DNA from: Nitrospira sp.
Lineage (GTDB): Bacteria > Nitrospirota > Nitrospiria > Nitrospirales > Nitrospiraceae
Direction: 5' to 3'
Assembly (NCBI GenBank): GCA_022226935.1
Contig: CP092081.1
Location: 3,844,770 to 3,908,769 of the forward strand
Length of the DNA stretch: 64,000 nt
A program made the translations under genes and the position numbers. The notes beneath the pieces are model-generated. The model was not told the origin of the DNA, did not search any database, and worked only from the letters and a program-made list of their open reading frames with translations. How positions within the stretch are numbered: the stretch's first letter is position 1; each line of letters starts with the position of its first letter. Of the stretch, positions 25,046 to 34,202 are shown in pieces.

Positions 25046-26305
25046 ATGCCCGATATTGCACCCCGTTCTGTATCCCGTACATCGTCTCGCATCATGGTGA
25101 GTGTGGTCATCCCCACCTATAATCGTGGGCCATTCCTGAGAACTGCTATCGTCTCCGCTTTGGCACAGGAACAAGTAGGCGAGTTATTCGACCTGGAAGT
25201 TATCGTGGTGGATGATTGCTCCTCAGACGACATGAGCCACATTGCGACGGCATTTCCTGGCGTCCAGTACGTCCGGTTACCCCAGAATCGCGGGGCCTCG
25301 GGTGCAAGAAATGCTGGCATTCACCTCGCCAAAGGGAAATACGTGGCCTTGCTTGACGACGATGATGAATTTCTCACCCATAAACTCATGGTGCAGCTGC
25401 CCATCATGGAAGCCAACCCTGAGATCGGCGTGGTCTACGGGCAGAGCGTGGTGACAGGTGCTGATACCCCGCTGCTCCTCTGGCCAGAGTCAGGCCCTTC
25501 AGGAGACGTGTTCGAAGAGTTTCTGACACGGACGGACGATTTTCTCCATCCTCCCACCTGGCTCGTCAGGCGAGAATTATTCGAAGCGGCGGGATGGTTT
25601 GATGAACAGCATCGCACGATGGAACACTATGACATGGCCCTTCGTTTAGCGGCTCTCACGCAATGGAAGTTCCTCTCAGGAGGGCCGGTCGCTCACGGGC
25701 GATTCTCCAAGCGAGGCAAATGGTACAGCAATATCGCGAATGGTACCAACGAGCAGCGACTGCCGCGCATTGTGGAAAATGCCTTGAAGCGCTTACCAGC
25801 CACCCCCGATGCAGAACGGATTCGTCGGAAAGCTCGGGCTGCTGTCTGCGCGACCATCGCGGGGCAGCGATGGTCAATCGGCGCTGGGCTTGAATCGACC
25901 CGAACCTATTTGTTGACGGCGCTCCGTGCCGCACCGTGGCTCATTCAGGAACCAGTTGTCCTTGCATGGATTAATCGCGTGGCGATAACCCATGCGTGTT
26001 CGTCAACACAGCCCGTTCGTGCTGTGAGAACGTTTTGGAGTGAGATTATCGAGAGCATCGGAGGACGTGTGAAAACTCAGACCTGGTGCCCGCGCCGCAT
26101 CTTAGGGGCAATGTTGGAGGCGACCGCACTGGATATGATGGTCCATTCTCCACGGCGGGCTTGGATGGTCGCTCTGAGCGTACTCCTGCATGATCCTCAT
26201 TACTGGATCGAACCCGCTCGGCTCATACATGTGTGCCGAGCGTTGTTGATGAAACGTGACGTTGGACGAGAGGGGAATCCATCGTCTCCTCCTATCACCG
26301 CATAG
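25046..26305 (+). CDS. Family 2 glycosyltransferase
   Basis: 419 residues from the ATG at 25046, with GGGAGG just upstream; the frame extends to 24968 but without a ribosome site. The GT-A domain (about 15-230) shows 'VSVVIPTYNRGPFLRTAIVS', 'LEVIVVDDCSSDD', 'NRGASGARNAG' and the DXD-type 'ALLDDDDEF'. A typical acceptor-side motif 'FDEQHRTMEHYDMALRL' follows. It transfers a sugar from a nucleotide donor to an unknown acceptor, probably in surface polysaccharide synthesis. The helical C-terminal 180 residues may contact the membrane. It is isolated from the other glycan genes at 37.7-40.5 kb. Confidence 0.88.
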   Translation: MPDIAPRSVSRTSSRIMVSVVIPTYNRGPFLRTAIVSALAQEQVGELFDLEVIVVDDCSSDDMSHIATAFPGVQYVRLPQNRGASGARNAGIHLAKGKYVALLDDDDEFLTHKLMVQLPIMEANPEIGVVYGQSVVTGADTPLLLWPESGPSGDVFEEFLTRTDDFLHPPTWLVRRELFEAAGWFDEQHRTMEHYDMALRLAALTQWKFLSGGPVAHGRFSKRGKWYSNIANGTNEQRLPRIVENALKRLPATPDAERIRRKARAAVCATIAGQRWSIGAGLESTRTYLLTALRAAPWLIQEPVVLAWINRVAITHACSSTQPVRAVRTFWSEIIESIGGRVKTQTWCPRRILGAMLEATALDMMVHSPRRAWMVALSVLLHDPHYWIEPARLIHVCRALLMKRDVGREGNPSSPPITA

Positions 26306-26908
26306 CGATCGAGACTGTAAGGAGGCCCAGCGAATTTCAAGAACGTGGTCGGTGGGGGGGGAAGGAACAAGCCTGAAACCTTTGGGTGGGCATCGGGATC
26401 GTACCTCCTTGAGAGGCGTCATGGTTTCCGGTGAGGATGTTTGGCGCGTGACAGCCGCTTTGAGCGTATCGACTGTATGCCGTATGGAAGGCGCAGACGA
26501 ATAGGGGGCTGAGGAAGCTTTGTTAATATTCAAGAGAGTGACTGCAGAACTCTTTCAATACTCGAGGAACGGATCGGTCATTGGGGTCATTAGAAAGATG
26601 CTGCAGAGGCACCTTTCTATGCTATCGGATCAGAGCGACACGTTGATCCCAGGGATGGTTGGTGCTACGCAGACCCTTCGATGTCATCAGTTTCTCATGG
26701 AGCAATATCAGGAGGGCTTAAACGATCCTCATAGCACACGCACAGTTACCTTGCCGGATTTTACCATCGGCAAGCATCTCGAATGTCCCGTAGGGCATAA
26801 AGTTCATCTCGGAGCAAATGGGACCACATGGCCTTGTGACTGTTCGAGTTGGCGAAATTGGTAGAGAATGCAAGACGATCAGAGAGTGCTCGCTTATTGG
26901 AACCCAAA
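26306..26908. other. Stretch without a firm gene at right end of island
   Basis: A 114-codon frame with a TTG start (26520-26864) is present. It has no recognisable motif apart from a Cys pair and a Trp-rich end, so I do not call it a gene. GC is moderate. This may be degraded mobile sequence next to the tRNA remnant. Confidence 0.35.
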
Positions 26909-27133
26909 ATGATGTGGATTCGTCCAAGGTCCAAAGTCCAGCCTTCATCGCCTGTGTGTCCCCGATGCTCTTATCCTATGAGCCGGTCTCACCGGGCTGG
27001 GTTGCGAGACTTTTTAGCAAGTGTTATAGGCCGCTATCCCTACCGCTGTCGAGCCTGTAACTATCGACTTTATGTGGCTCAACGAGAGATAGAGGCGACT
27101 TCGACGCCGCCAAATCGAGCCCCCAGAGTCTAG
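26909..27133 (+). CDS. Small zinc-ribbon protein
   Basis: About 74 residues from the paired ATGs at 26909/26912; a start at 26849 is also open. The protein has a clear zinc ribbon, 'CPRCSYPMSRSH' followed by 'YPYRCRACNYRLY', which gives two CxxC pairs about 30 residues apart with a basic, Arg-rich linker. Such ribbons bind nucleic acid or protein partners. There is no strong ribosome site, and the tail after the second pair is disordered. It lies just before the right tRNA remnant. The motif is clear; the start is not. Confidence 0.5.
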   Translation: MMWIRPRSKVQPSSPVCPRCSYPMSRSHRAGLRDFLASVIGRYPYRCRACNYRLYVAQREIEATSTPPNRAPRV

Positions 27134-27300
27134 GGCATTGGGGGGCACGGTTTTGGTCACGGTTCGGGCACGGTTTTGACCCCGGTTGCCAGTATTTTAA
27201 TTTCGGTCCAGCGTGCTCGACTTCCTGTAACTCCTCTTTCCGCCATAGTTTTTCGGCAGTCAATTTCACTTGATCATGTGTGAGAGCCACCAGTCCAGAA

Positions 27301-27346
27301 GCCCTTTCTAGGCGAAGGTCCTGAGTTCGAATCCCAGCTTCACCAT
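27301..27346 (+). other. tRNA 3'-end remnant, right flank of island
   Basis: This contains a T arm (CTGAG-TTCGAAT-CCCAG) preceded by an anticodon-arm-like 3' half and followed by CTTCACCA. Over 27301-27338 it matches 34 of 38 bases of the left remnant at 5612-5649, in the same orientation. No D arm or 5' acceptor strand is present. The pair could be diverged attachment sites of a 22-kb island, or traces of separate insertions into two related tRNA genes. Confidence 0.55.
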
Positions 27347-27436
27347 TTCATCGTAACTTGCCGATCATCTCTTCGAGGTCGTTGACCAGGGAACATCCTA
27401 GCTCTCAATTCGTAGAGTTGCATGGCATAAAAGAGC

Positions 27437-27835
27437 ATGAGGTGGAAGCGATTACTGCTCCTCATCGTGCTTGGAGCTGGGTGGAGCAGCTCCCTGGGGG
27501 GCGTGTGGTTCGCCTGGGCTCAAACAGGACTCATTACTCCCCAAGCTACCTCTCCGGCTGCGATTTCTCCCATTCAACCGTCATCTGCGGCGACGAGCGG
27601 ACTGCCGGCCAATATCCTCACTCCTTCAACCACCTCTCAGCTCGCGCCGAACACGGGTGCGCGTGCAAACAGTGGCCCACCGCCTTTCACCAGTGCGGGG
27701 CGCGGCTTGCCTGGTATGCAGGGAGGGCCTCCACTCAATGCACCGATGGGAGCGCAAGATCCGTCGCGGAGTTATATGCAGCCTCCGACAGTCGGCCCAT
27801 TGTTTTGTGATCCTGCCCTGAACATTCAATGTTAA
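27437..27835 (+). CDS. Secreted Pro/Ser/Thr-rich protein
   Basis: 132 residues. A Sec signal peptide (LLLLIVLGAGWSSSLGGVWFAWA, likely cleaved after the 'AWA') is followed by a low-complexity chain rich in Pro, Ser, Thr, Ala and Gly (for example 'TTSQLAPNTGARANSG'). It ends in 'FCDPALNIQC', two Cys residues that may form a disulphide. Low-complexity secreted proteins of this kind are often linkers or surface proteins. I do not recognise a family. It is the first gene to the right of the tRNA remnant and is followed by a methyltransferase gene on the same strand. Confidence 0.5.
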   Translation: MRWKRLLLLIVLGAGWSSSLGGVWFAWAQTGLITPQATSPAAISPIQPSSAATSGLPANILTPSTTSQLAPNTGARANSGPPPFTSAGRGLPGMQGGPPLNAPMGAQDPSRSYMQPPTVGPLFCDPALNIQC

Positions 27836-27915
27836 GTCCCTGCGCCAAATGGTTTTTTTCAGCAACTCACGAGAACGTGACGATAAGTTCTTGAACCGAC
27901 AGAGTCCGAATCTAC

Positions 27916-29151
27916 ATGAGCCAGACTGGGGTAGAGGCAACCGACGAAACAGTTCAGCGCCACGCATCGGCCGAACGCATGATGGTCGACGCGCCCTGTT
28001 TAATATGTGGAGGTGCCTATCATGCAACGTTCGCGTCTGCGGCAGAGATTGCCGCCCAAAAAAAGATGCTGCAAAGTTTTCATCAACAGCGCAGGCGCCA
28101 GGACGCGCAGGCGGATCTCAAGGACCGAACCACATTCTCGCAAGATTATTCGGCAGAAGTGGTCCAGTGCCGGAGGTGCGGATTTCTCTACCGCAATCCG
28201 CGGCCCACGCTTCGTGCCGTTACCGCTCAGTATGAGGAAGATGAGTACGGCAACGAGCATCTCGAGGCTGAGTTTGAGGCTCAGCACGCCTGGGCAGAAA
28301 GGAAGATTGCAGCGTTCGCGCACCACTGTCGCTTCTCGTCCCACGGTCCGGTTGTCGTCGAAGTCGGCAGTTTTGTCGGTGGTTTCCTTGCCGCGGCACA
28401 ACGCAGAGGATGGTCAATCCTCGGTGTCGATCCGGGAAAAGACGTGGCGAATTTTTGTCAGGGCCGGGGGCTGCCTGTCTTTCACGGGACGCTGAACGAC
28501 GCCACTATCGCCACGCGCTCGGTCGATGCTGTTGTCATTTGGAATACGTTCGATCAATTGGTGAATCCAGACACTACGCTCAGTGCAGCGCGCCGGATCT
28601 TGCGGGTAGATGGGCATTTGGTACTGCGGGTTCCCAATGGCGAGATGTTTCATCAAGGAGTGCGTTGGCTGAAGGCCGGTGGTGTTCGACGTCGCTGGGC
28701 CATGGTGGCCCTCGCCTGGAACAATCTCCTGTCCTTTCCGTATCTCAATGGCTACTCAACATCGACCTTGGATCAGCTGGTCGCACGCCAGGGTTTCACT
28801 CGCGTATCGCTGGAGGTGGATACGCTCATGACATTGTCGGACCAGCAGACGACCCCGTGGGGCCGGTGGGAGGAACGAATCGTGAAATCTTCCTGCCGAA
28901 TACTGGCCCGGAACCGGACTCTCTTTCCCTCGTTTCACAATATGGTGAGCCCCTGGTTGGATGTCTACTATGCCCTCGGTCGTGATGCCCGGGATCTCTC
29001 ACCGAGTGCCTGTCCTGTCGCCGCCGACCAAGGTGCCACTGCCGGGCAGGCGATCAATCGCAACCTCTTTGACGAGAGTGTTCGCCGGCATACACGACCC
29101 ACAAGAGGCTCTTCGACAGATTGCGCAGAGAGCCGTCGGTCGACATGCTGA
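27916..29151 (+). CDS. SAM-dependent methyltransferase with N-terminal zinc-binding pairs
   Basis: 411 residues. The N-terminal 90 residues carry 'CLICGGAY' and 'CRRCGFLYRNPRPT', a CxxC...CxxC zinc-binding module common in class I methyltransferases of natural-product and sugar pathways. The Rossmann core begins at about 135 with 'VVVEVGSFVGGFLAAAQRRG' (motif I), an acidic strand 'ILGVDPGKD', and 'AVVIWNTFDQL' before 'ARRILRVDGHLVLRVPN' (post-motifs). It probably methylates a small molecule or sugar using S-adenosylmethionine. The last 40 residues are polar and look disordered. The downstream membrane-protein gene begins right behind it. Confidence 0.82.
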   Translation: MSQTGVEATDETVQRHASAERMMVDAPCLICGGAYHATFASAAEIAAQKKMLQSFHQQRRRQDAQADLKDRTTFSQDYSAEVVQCRRCGFLYRNPRPTLRAVTAQYEEDEYGNEHLEAEFEAQHAWAERKIAAFAHHCRFSSHGPVVVEVGSFVGGFLAAAQRRGWSILGVDPGKDVANFCQGRGLPVFHGTLNDATIATRSVDAVVIWNTFDQLVNPDTTLSAARRILRVDGHLVLRVPNGEMFHQGVRWLKAGGVRRRWAMVALAWNNLLSFPYLNGYSTSTLDQLVARQGFTRVSLEVDTLMTLSDQQTTPWGRWEERIVKSSCRILARNRTLFPSFHNMVSPWLDVYYALGRDARDLSPSACPVAADQGATAGQAINRNLFDESVRRHTRPTRGSSTDCAESRRSTC

Positions 29152-29165
29152 AGACCGGAGATCGT

Positions 29166-29642
29166 ATGGCGATGTCGAGAAGCTATCCCGCTCCGAACAG
29201 TCCTCAACCTGAGGCTGCTTCCGAAGTGGCCTCGCATCTCCTCGAAGAGTGCCGCATGGTCCTCCCGGGCATTCAGGCGCTGTTCGGGTTTCAACTCATG
29301 GCGGTGTTCAATCATCAATTTGGCGAGATGCCAAAGATCCATCAGGCGCTGCATTTGGTGGCTCTTATGTTCGTCACGATTTCGATCGCCTTTGTCATGA
29401 CACCGGCAGCCTATCATCGGCAGGCCCATCAATTCTCGATCAGTCGTGCATTCATCCAGCTCTCGTCGACGCTGCTGTTGCTGAGCATGATCTTGCTCAG
29501 TCTAGGCCTTTGCCTCGACGTCTACGTGGTGTCTGCGCTGATCACGGGAAGTGACGGACTGAGTCTGGCGCTGGCCCTCGCGTCGATCCTGCTGTTCGCG
29601 TTGTTGTGGTTTGTCTTTCCGCGGTTTGCCGGCAACTCATAA
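29166..29642 (+). CDS. DUF6328-family membrane protein
   Basis: 158 residues from the ATG at 29166, which has CGGAG five bases upstream. Four membrane segments can be seen: 'VLPGIQALFGFQLMAVF', 'ALHLVALMFVTISIAFVM', 'QLSSTLLLLSMILLSLGLC' and 'LALALASILLFALLWFVFP'. The N-terminal 'LLEECRMVLPGIQALFGFQL' is the usual signature of DUF6328 proteins. The function is unknown; the family is often found near stress or redox genes. It is followed by a hemerythrin gene. Confidence 0.72.
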   Translation: MAMSRSYPAPNSPQPEAASEVASHLLEECRMVLPGIQALFGFQLMAVFNHQFGEMPKIHQALHLVALMFVTISIAFVMTPAAYHRQAHQFSISRAFIQLSSTLLLLSMILLSLGLCLDVYVVSALITGSDGLSLALALASILLFALLWFVFPRFAGNS

Positions 29643-29798
29643 TGGTGTTCTCTCCTCCAAGCAGCGCCACTGTCTTTATGATCCCATATCGTGGGTGTTC
29701 GCTCACGAACTAGGGATGATACGAGCTTTCCCCCCAGGATGCCTTTGATAGGCTGTTGCGAGAAGTGCGCGCAGGTTTACAACCATAAGGAGGCCGTC

Positions 29799-30308
29799 AT
29801 GGCAGGGAAAACCGCATTTGCGTCGGGGGTCGTCGAGATGTTGAAAGAGGATCACGCCAAAGTGAAGGGGTTGTTCGAGGAGTTCGAATCGGCGGAGGGG
29901 CAGGAACAGGCCGAAATCGCCGCGACAGCCATTGTTGAATTGGAAATCCATGCCGAGCTCGAGGAGAAGCTGATCTACCCCGCCATCCGAGAAGCGATCG
30001 ATGACAGCGACATGATGAATGAGGCAGTGGAAGAGCATCATCTCGTGCATGTGTTGATCGCCGAACTGAAAAAATTAAAACCCAAGGATGAAAAGTTTCA
30101 TGCGAAGTTTTGTGTCTTGAGCGAGCTCGTCAAGCATCACATCGAGGAGGAAGAGGGGGAAATGTTGCCGAAGGCCGAACGCCACGACATCGATTGGGAT
30201 GTCCTTGAGGCGGCCGTCATGAAACGCAAAGAGGCGTTGATGGCAAAGTCCTCCAAGAAGTCCGGCACGAAATCCAGGAGCGCCGCCAAGTCTGCACGGC
30301 GAGGGTGA
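29799..30308 (+). CDS. Hemerythrin HHE-domain protein
   Basis: 169 residues from the ATG at 29799, with AAGGAGG five bases upstream. The HHE pattern is complete: 'LKEDHAKVKGLFEEFE', 'ELEIHAELEEKLIYP', 'EEHHLVHVLI' and 'VKHHIEEEEGEMLP' give the His and carboxylate ligands of a di-iron centre. The C-terminal 25 residues are Lys/Ser/Arg-rich. Hemerythrin-like proteins bind oxygen or sense or detoxify oxygen and NO. The location upstream of a CBS protein and cytochrome bd genes fits a role in oxygen or redox handling. Confidence 0.9.
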   Translation: MAGKTAFASGVVEMLKEDHAKVKGLFEEFESAEGQEQAEIAATAIVELEIHAELEEKLIYPAIREAIDDSDMMNEAVEEHHLVHVLIAELKKLKPKDEKFHAKFCVLSELVKHHIEEEEGEMLPKAERHDIDWDVLEAAVMKRKEALMAKSSKKSGTKSRSAAKSARRG

Positions 30309-30653
30309 CCGGTCGTCGTGGGCAGTCAGTGATGAGACATCATCAACATATGCCAGCGGAGGTCGGGTGTGTTTTACCGCTCTGCCATCCGCCGCGCAAC
30401 ATTCGAGCGGCGGCACTGCTCCCGCGGTCATCGGAGGGAAGGCGGGGATTCATAGCGGATCCGGCGGACAAGGGCAGGGACAAGCCGGCCAGCGCCAGTC
30501 CGGACAAGGACAGCCGAGCTCAGGAAAGCAAGGAAGCGGAGGAAGCGAGTCTTCCTTCTACGGCCTGCACATATGCCGGTTCTGGTCGAGGCGGGCGGGG
30601 GTGTCCTCGCCTGCCAAACCCAGAGGATCGGACCGTCGGCGAAAGGAGGACTC
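30309..30653. other. Intergenic stretch before CBS gene; low-complexity frame
   Basis: A 102-codon plus-strand frame (30367-30675) encodes a Gly/Gln/Ser-rich chain that runs past the CBS gene start. It has no ribosome site and is likely an artefact of the GC-rich repeat 'GGACAAGG..CAGG'. The only firm signal is the AAAGGAGGA ribosome site at 30642-30650. Confidence 0.4.
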
Positions 30654-31088
30654 GTGCCCTTACTCAAAGAAATAATGACCCCGAGTGTCGAAGTGATCGC
30701 TCCCAATGCGACCGCCGCAGACGCCGCGCGCAAGATGAAGGATTTGGATGTCGGCGCGATCCCGGTGTGCGACGGAGAAAAACTTCTGGGAATGATTACG
30801 GATCGTGATCTCGTCCTGCGCGTCCTGGCCTTGAGTCGAAGCCCGGTCGATGCCTTGGTCCGTGACGCGATGACGCCAGGGCTGGTGTATTGCTTCGAAG
30901 ATCAGGATGCTGACGTCGCCGCTGAGCTGATGGCGGAGAAGCAGATTCGCCGCATCCCGATTCTCTCTCAAAACAAACAATTAGTCGGCATGGTTTCCTT
31001 GGGAGACCTTGCCGTCGATGGGTTGGATCCGCGCGCGTCCGGCGAAGTGATCCAGAATGTGTCCGATCCGTCACGGGGCAACCATTGA
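30654..31088 (+). CDS. CBS-domain protein
   Basis: 144 residues from the GTG at 30654, which sits behind a strong AAAGGAGGA site; longer frames upstream would add an unrelated leader. Two CBS motifs are seen: 'IMTPSVEVIAPNATAADAAR' through 'DVGAIPVCDGEKLLGMITDRD', and 'DAMTPGLVYCFEDQDADVAA' through 'IRRIPILSQNKQLVGMVSLGD'. A CBS pair forms a Bateman module that binds adenosine nucleotides. No fused effector domain is present, so it is probably a soluble energy or redox sensor. It follows the hemerythrin gene. Confidence 0.9.
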   Translation: MPLLKEIMTPSVEVIAPNATAADAARKMKDLDVGAIPVCDGEKLLGMITDRDLVLRVLALSRSPVDALVRDAMTPGLVYCFEDQDADVAAELMAEKQIRRIPILSQNKQLVGMVSLGDLAVDGLDPRASGEVIQNVSDPSRGNH

Positions 31089-31145
31089 TGTGTCAACCGA
31101 TAAGGGAGGTTCTGTCGGAGGCTCATAGCGCCAAGGAGGGGTACG

Positions 31146-31325
31146 ATGGCCCGATACAGCAAGGGATCTCAAAAAATGGTCAAAGAGGCGATGCACAAGC
31201 GAAAGAAAGGCACGCTCAAAAGCGGCAGCGGAAAAAAGGTGAAAAGCAAAAAGCAGGCGATTGCCATCGGACTTTCCGAAGCTCGGAAAAAAGGCAAGAA
31301 AGTGCCGCCTAAAAAATCGTCCTAA
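31146..31325 (+). CDS. DUF6496 small basic protein
   Basis: 59 residues, extremely Lys-rich: 'MARYSKGSQKMVKEAMHKRK' leads into a Gly/Ser/Lys linker and 'SKKQAIAIGLSEARKKGKKV', the diagnostic end of the DUF6496 family. AAGGAGG precedes the ATG by seven bases. The function is unknown; the charge suggests nucleic-acid binding. A second, frameshifted member lies at 35334-35588. It sits between the CBS gene and cydA, on the same strand. Confidence 0.78.
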   Translation: MARYSKGSQKMVKEAMHKRKKGTLKSGSGKKVKSKKQAIAIGLSEARKKGKKVPPKKSS

Positions 31326-31504
31326 TGCTTCCTCATGCTCGCCACGTCCTGCCGCGGGCTGTAGTATGGCGCGCACTGTAATGAAACGTTTTACGGATTT
31401 CTCCTCGGGTAAGGACTAGTTTTCTCCCTCGCTCTCAAGTGGCAGAATGCTGGCTTCTCGACTGCGGATACGTTCTCCGCACCTGAAAGGCGCGCGTCAT
31501 TCTT

Positions 31505-32854
31505 ATGGATATCGCCCTCCAGTACGATCGCCTTCAATTCGCGATCACGGCGACCTTTCATTATCTCTTCCCGCAACTCACCATGGGGCTGGCGCTGTTC
31601 CTCCTGTACTTTCGCACCAGGGACCTCCTGAGCGAAGGCAATCATTTTCATGAGGCCGCTCGATTCTGGACAGGCATCTTTGCGTTGAGTTTTGCATTTG
31701 GAGTGGTCACCGGCATCCCGTTGGAATTCCAGTTCGGCACCAACTGGGCGGCGTTCTCCAATTACGCCGGAGGGATCATCGGACAGACGTTGGCGATGGA
31801 GGGGGTGTTCGCGTTTTTCCTGGAGTCCTCATTTCTCGGCGTGCTCCTGTTCGGTGAAGCGCGGTGCAGTCGCCGCATGCTCTGGCTGGCCAGTATGATG
31901 TTGTTTGCCGGTGCTTGGCTCTCCGGCTATTTCATCCTGGCTACCAATGCCTGGATGCAGCATCCCGTGGCCTATCGCGTCCTCGACAACGGGCATTTGG
32001 CCATCGAGAGCCTTTCGGCACTCCTGACGAATCCCTGGCTCCTCTGGCAGTTTACCCACAACATGACGGCTGCGATTGCGACCGGCTCGTTCGTCATGGC
32101 GGCCGTGGGCGCCGTATACCTATTGGCCGGTTGCCATGTCGCACATGCCAAGACCTATGTTCGAACGGGAGTTGTTGCGGGAGCGCTGGCATCGGTCCTG
32201 CTGATCACTCCAACAGGACATGAAAGCGCGCGCCAGGTGTTTGAGCATCAACCCATCAAGGGGGCGGCCTTCGAGGGCCTCTTTCGCAGCGAGCGCGGGG
32301 CCGACATCCTCCTGATCGGTCAACCCAATTTAGAGACCATGACGATAGACAATCCGCTCGTGGTTCCGTCGGCGCTGAGCCTTCTCGTGTATTACGATCT
32401 GTATGCCAACGTCAAAGGGCTCGATGCCTTTCCTCCGCAGGAATGGCCGGATCATATTGCGCTCTTGTACTTTTCCTATCACATCATGGCCGGACTGGGC
32501 ACGTGGTTGGTTGCCGTGATGGGACTGGCAGTCCTGTGGTTATGGCGCGGCAGATTGTTTGCCTCCGGATGGCTGCTCTGGTTGCTGGTGTTGAGCGCCC
32601 CTGTTCCGTACATTGCTACCACGGCCGGTTGGATGACGGCCGAATTGGGCCGCCAACCATGGTTGGTGTATGGGTTGTTTCGTACGGCGGAGGGGATTTC
32701 GCCCCTCGTGCATTCGGGTAACGCGCTGTTCACCCTGCTTGGTTTCCTTGGTCTGTATCTCGCCCTGGGGTTGCTCTTTGTGTTGTTGGTTGTCGAGATG
32801 CTTCGCCGGGGACCGGCAGCCCCGATGCCCTGTGTCGGACAATCCGGGAGCTAG
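31505..32854 (+). CDS. cydA: Cytochrome bd-type oxidase subunit I
   Basis: 449 residues with about nine membrane segments. The haem ligands expected for CydA are present: His19 (TATFHYLFPQ), His185 (WQFTHNMTAA) and Met328 (YHIMAGLG). Glu99 and Glu107 of the proton/haem-d region are in 'LAMEGVFAFFLES', and the conserved 'GRQPW' is at 382-386. The Q-loop is short (E. coli CydA is about 522 residues), as in many non-enteric members. It oxidises quinol and reduces oxygen to water, making a membrane potential without proton pumping. The subunit II gene starts three bases after the stop. The start at 31505 lacks a strong ribosome site. Confidence 0.92.
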   Translation: MDIALQYDRLQFAITATFHYLFPQLTMGLALFLLYFRTRDLLSEGNHFHEAARFWTGIFALSFAFGVVTGIPLEFQFGTNWAAFSNYAGGIIGQTLAMEGVFAFFLESSFLGVLLFGEARCSRRMLWLASMMLFAGAWLSGYFILATNAWMQHPVAYRVLDNGHLAIESLSALLTNPWLLWQFTHNMTAAIATGSFVMAAVGAVYLLAGCHVAHAKTYVRTGVVAGALASVLLITPTGHESARQVFEHQPIKGAAFEGLFRSERGADILLIGQPNLETMTIDNPLVVPSALSLLVYYDLYANVKGLDAFPPQEWPDHIALLYFSYHIMAGLGTWLVAVMGLAVLWLWRGRLFASGWLLWLLVLSAPVPYIATTAGWMTAELGRQPWLVYGLFRTAEGISPLVHSGNALFTLLGFLGLYLALGLLFVLLVVEMLRRGPAAPMPCVGQSGS

Positions 32855-32857
32855 GAT

Positions 32858-33907
32858 ATGGAAACCCTGTGGTACGTGGCCCTGACCCTCGTCTTGACCA
32901 TGTATGTGGTATTGGATGGGTATGATTTGGGCGTGGCGATGCTCTTTCCCTTCGTCGCCACCGACGAGGCGGAGCGACGCCTGGTGCGTGCCGCCATCGG
33001 CCCTGTGTGGACCGGAAATGAGGTGTGGTTGATTGCAGGGAGCGCCCTGTTATTTCTTTCGTTTCCCAAGGCCTATGCGGCGGGGTTCAGCGGCTTCTAT
33101 TTGGGCCTGATGATCCTGTTATGGCTGTTGATGGGGCGAGGATTGGCATTCGAGTTGCGGGGGTATGTCGAACACCCGCTCTGGCGCCGGTTTTGGGATA
33201 CGATCTTCTTTGATGCCGGTCTGGCGTTGGCTTTTCTCATTGGCCTGTTCACCGGTAATGTGATTCGCGGCGTGCCACTGGATGCCGAGGGATATTTTTT
33301 CCTGCCGCTCTGGACCGACTTTCGTCCCGGCTTGAGCCCGGGCATTCTCGATTGGTTTACCCTGTTGACCGGTTTGACGATGGTGGTCCTGCTGGCGCTG
33401 CACGGGGCTTCGTATCTCGCCATGAAAACGGTCGGTCCGCTGCAGGAACGGGGACGGACTGTGGCCAGATACGCCACGTTTCCTGCTGTTCTGTTGTTGT
33501 CCGCCTTCGTTGCGGCCGTGCCGTTCGTGCGGGCAACATTCTCCGTGAATTTCGAAACCCATCCTGTCGGGTACGTGTGGGTCGTGGTGGGCCTTACCGC
33601 TCTCGCATCGCTCTTCGTCAATCAGGCGCGCCACAGGCAGGTGGCCGCCTTTGCCTCGTCGAGTCTCTTGGTGGCTTCTTTCCTGATCGTGATTGCTTGG
33701 GGCACCTATCCGAATCTCCTGATCGCGACGACCGACCCAGCCCACAGCGTGACGATCCACAATGGGTCGGCAGGAAAAGACGGCCTTCAAGCGGCCTTGT
33801 GGTGGTTGCCGCTCGGCTTGGCGGTCGTCGTGCTCTATCAGATTCTGATCCACCGCATATTTGCCGGTCCTGTCACTCCAACCTCTCAGCCAATGTCCGG
33901 CCACTAA
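32858..33907 (+). CDS. cydB: Cytochrome bd-type oxidase subunit II
   Basis: 349 residues, hydrophobic throughout, with the CydB landmarks 'VVLDGYDLGVAML', 'AAIGPVWTGNEVWLI', 'GRGLAFELRGY' and 'WGTYPNLL'. Subunit II packs against CydA and may hold a structural quinone. It lies three bases behind cydA, so the two are co-transcribed. No third small subunit (CydX) or CydDC transporter gene is visible nearby. In Nitrospira-type genomes several bd-like oxidases exist; the ligands in the partner gene suggest this one is a genuine quinol oxidase. Confidence 0.92.
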   Translation: METLWYVALTLVLTMYVVLDGYDLGVAMLFPFVATDEAERRLVRAAIGPVWTGNEVWLIAGSALLFLSFPKAYAAGFSGFYLGLMILLWLLMGRGLAFELRGYVEHPLWRRFWDTIFFDAGLALAFLIGLFTGNVIRGVPLDAEGYFFLPLWTDFRPGLSPGILDWFTLLTGLTMVVLLALHGASYLAMKTVGPLQERGRTVARYATFPAVLLLSAFVAAVPFVRATFSVNFETHPVGYVWVVVGLTALASLFVNQARHRQVAAFASSSLLVASFLIVIAWGTYPNLLIATTDPAHSVTIHNGSAGKDGLQAALWWLPLGLAVVVLYQILIHRIFAGPVTPTSQPMSGH

Positions 33908-34202
33908 ATCGGAACCTCTTCCGCTAGGCTCCGGCGTGGCGCCAGGGTTTCGACCAGTTCCAAACCAGTGCGCCGAGCGTACGCTGACGAATGCAGGAGT
34001 CCTGGCGAAGGCCGACATGCCAGAAGCAAGCCGTGACCTGAACAGGTCGCCACAGGTGATGACGTCACAACTGCAGACCACCTTCGGTCTGATTCAAGGT
34101 CAGAATCGGTGCGGCCCGTGCGGCGAAATCGAGATCGTCGCGCGGGGAGTGTCGAAGGTGCCGCACCATTAACTGGAAGATCCCGAGAACGGAGGCTATC
34201 GG

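Noticed and set aside
26520-26864. 114-codon frame with a TTG start
   Set aside because: Rare start and no motif or homology signal; kept only as a remark in the intergenic entry.
27024-27290. 88-codon minus-strand frame next to the right tRNA remnant
   Set aside because: It overlaps the zinc-ribbon gene, its distal half is an evident shadow, and no motif supports it.
30367-30675. Gly/Gln-rich protein before the CBS gene
   Set aside because: No ribosome site, low-complexity composition, and it overlaps the well-positioned GTG start of the CBS gene.
33119-34081. Minus-strand frame opposite cydB
   Set aside because: Overlaps the well-supported cydB gene, is highly charged with no recognisable domain, and lacks a ribosome site.
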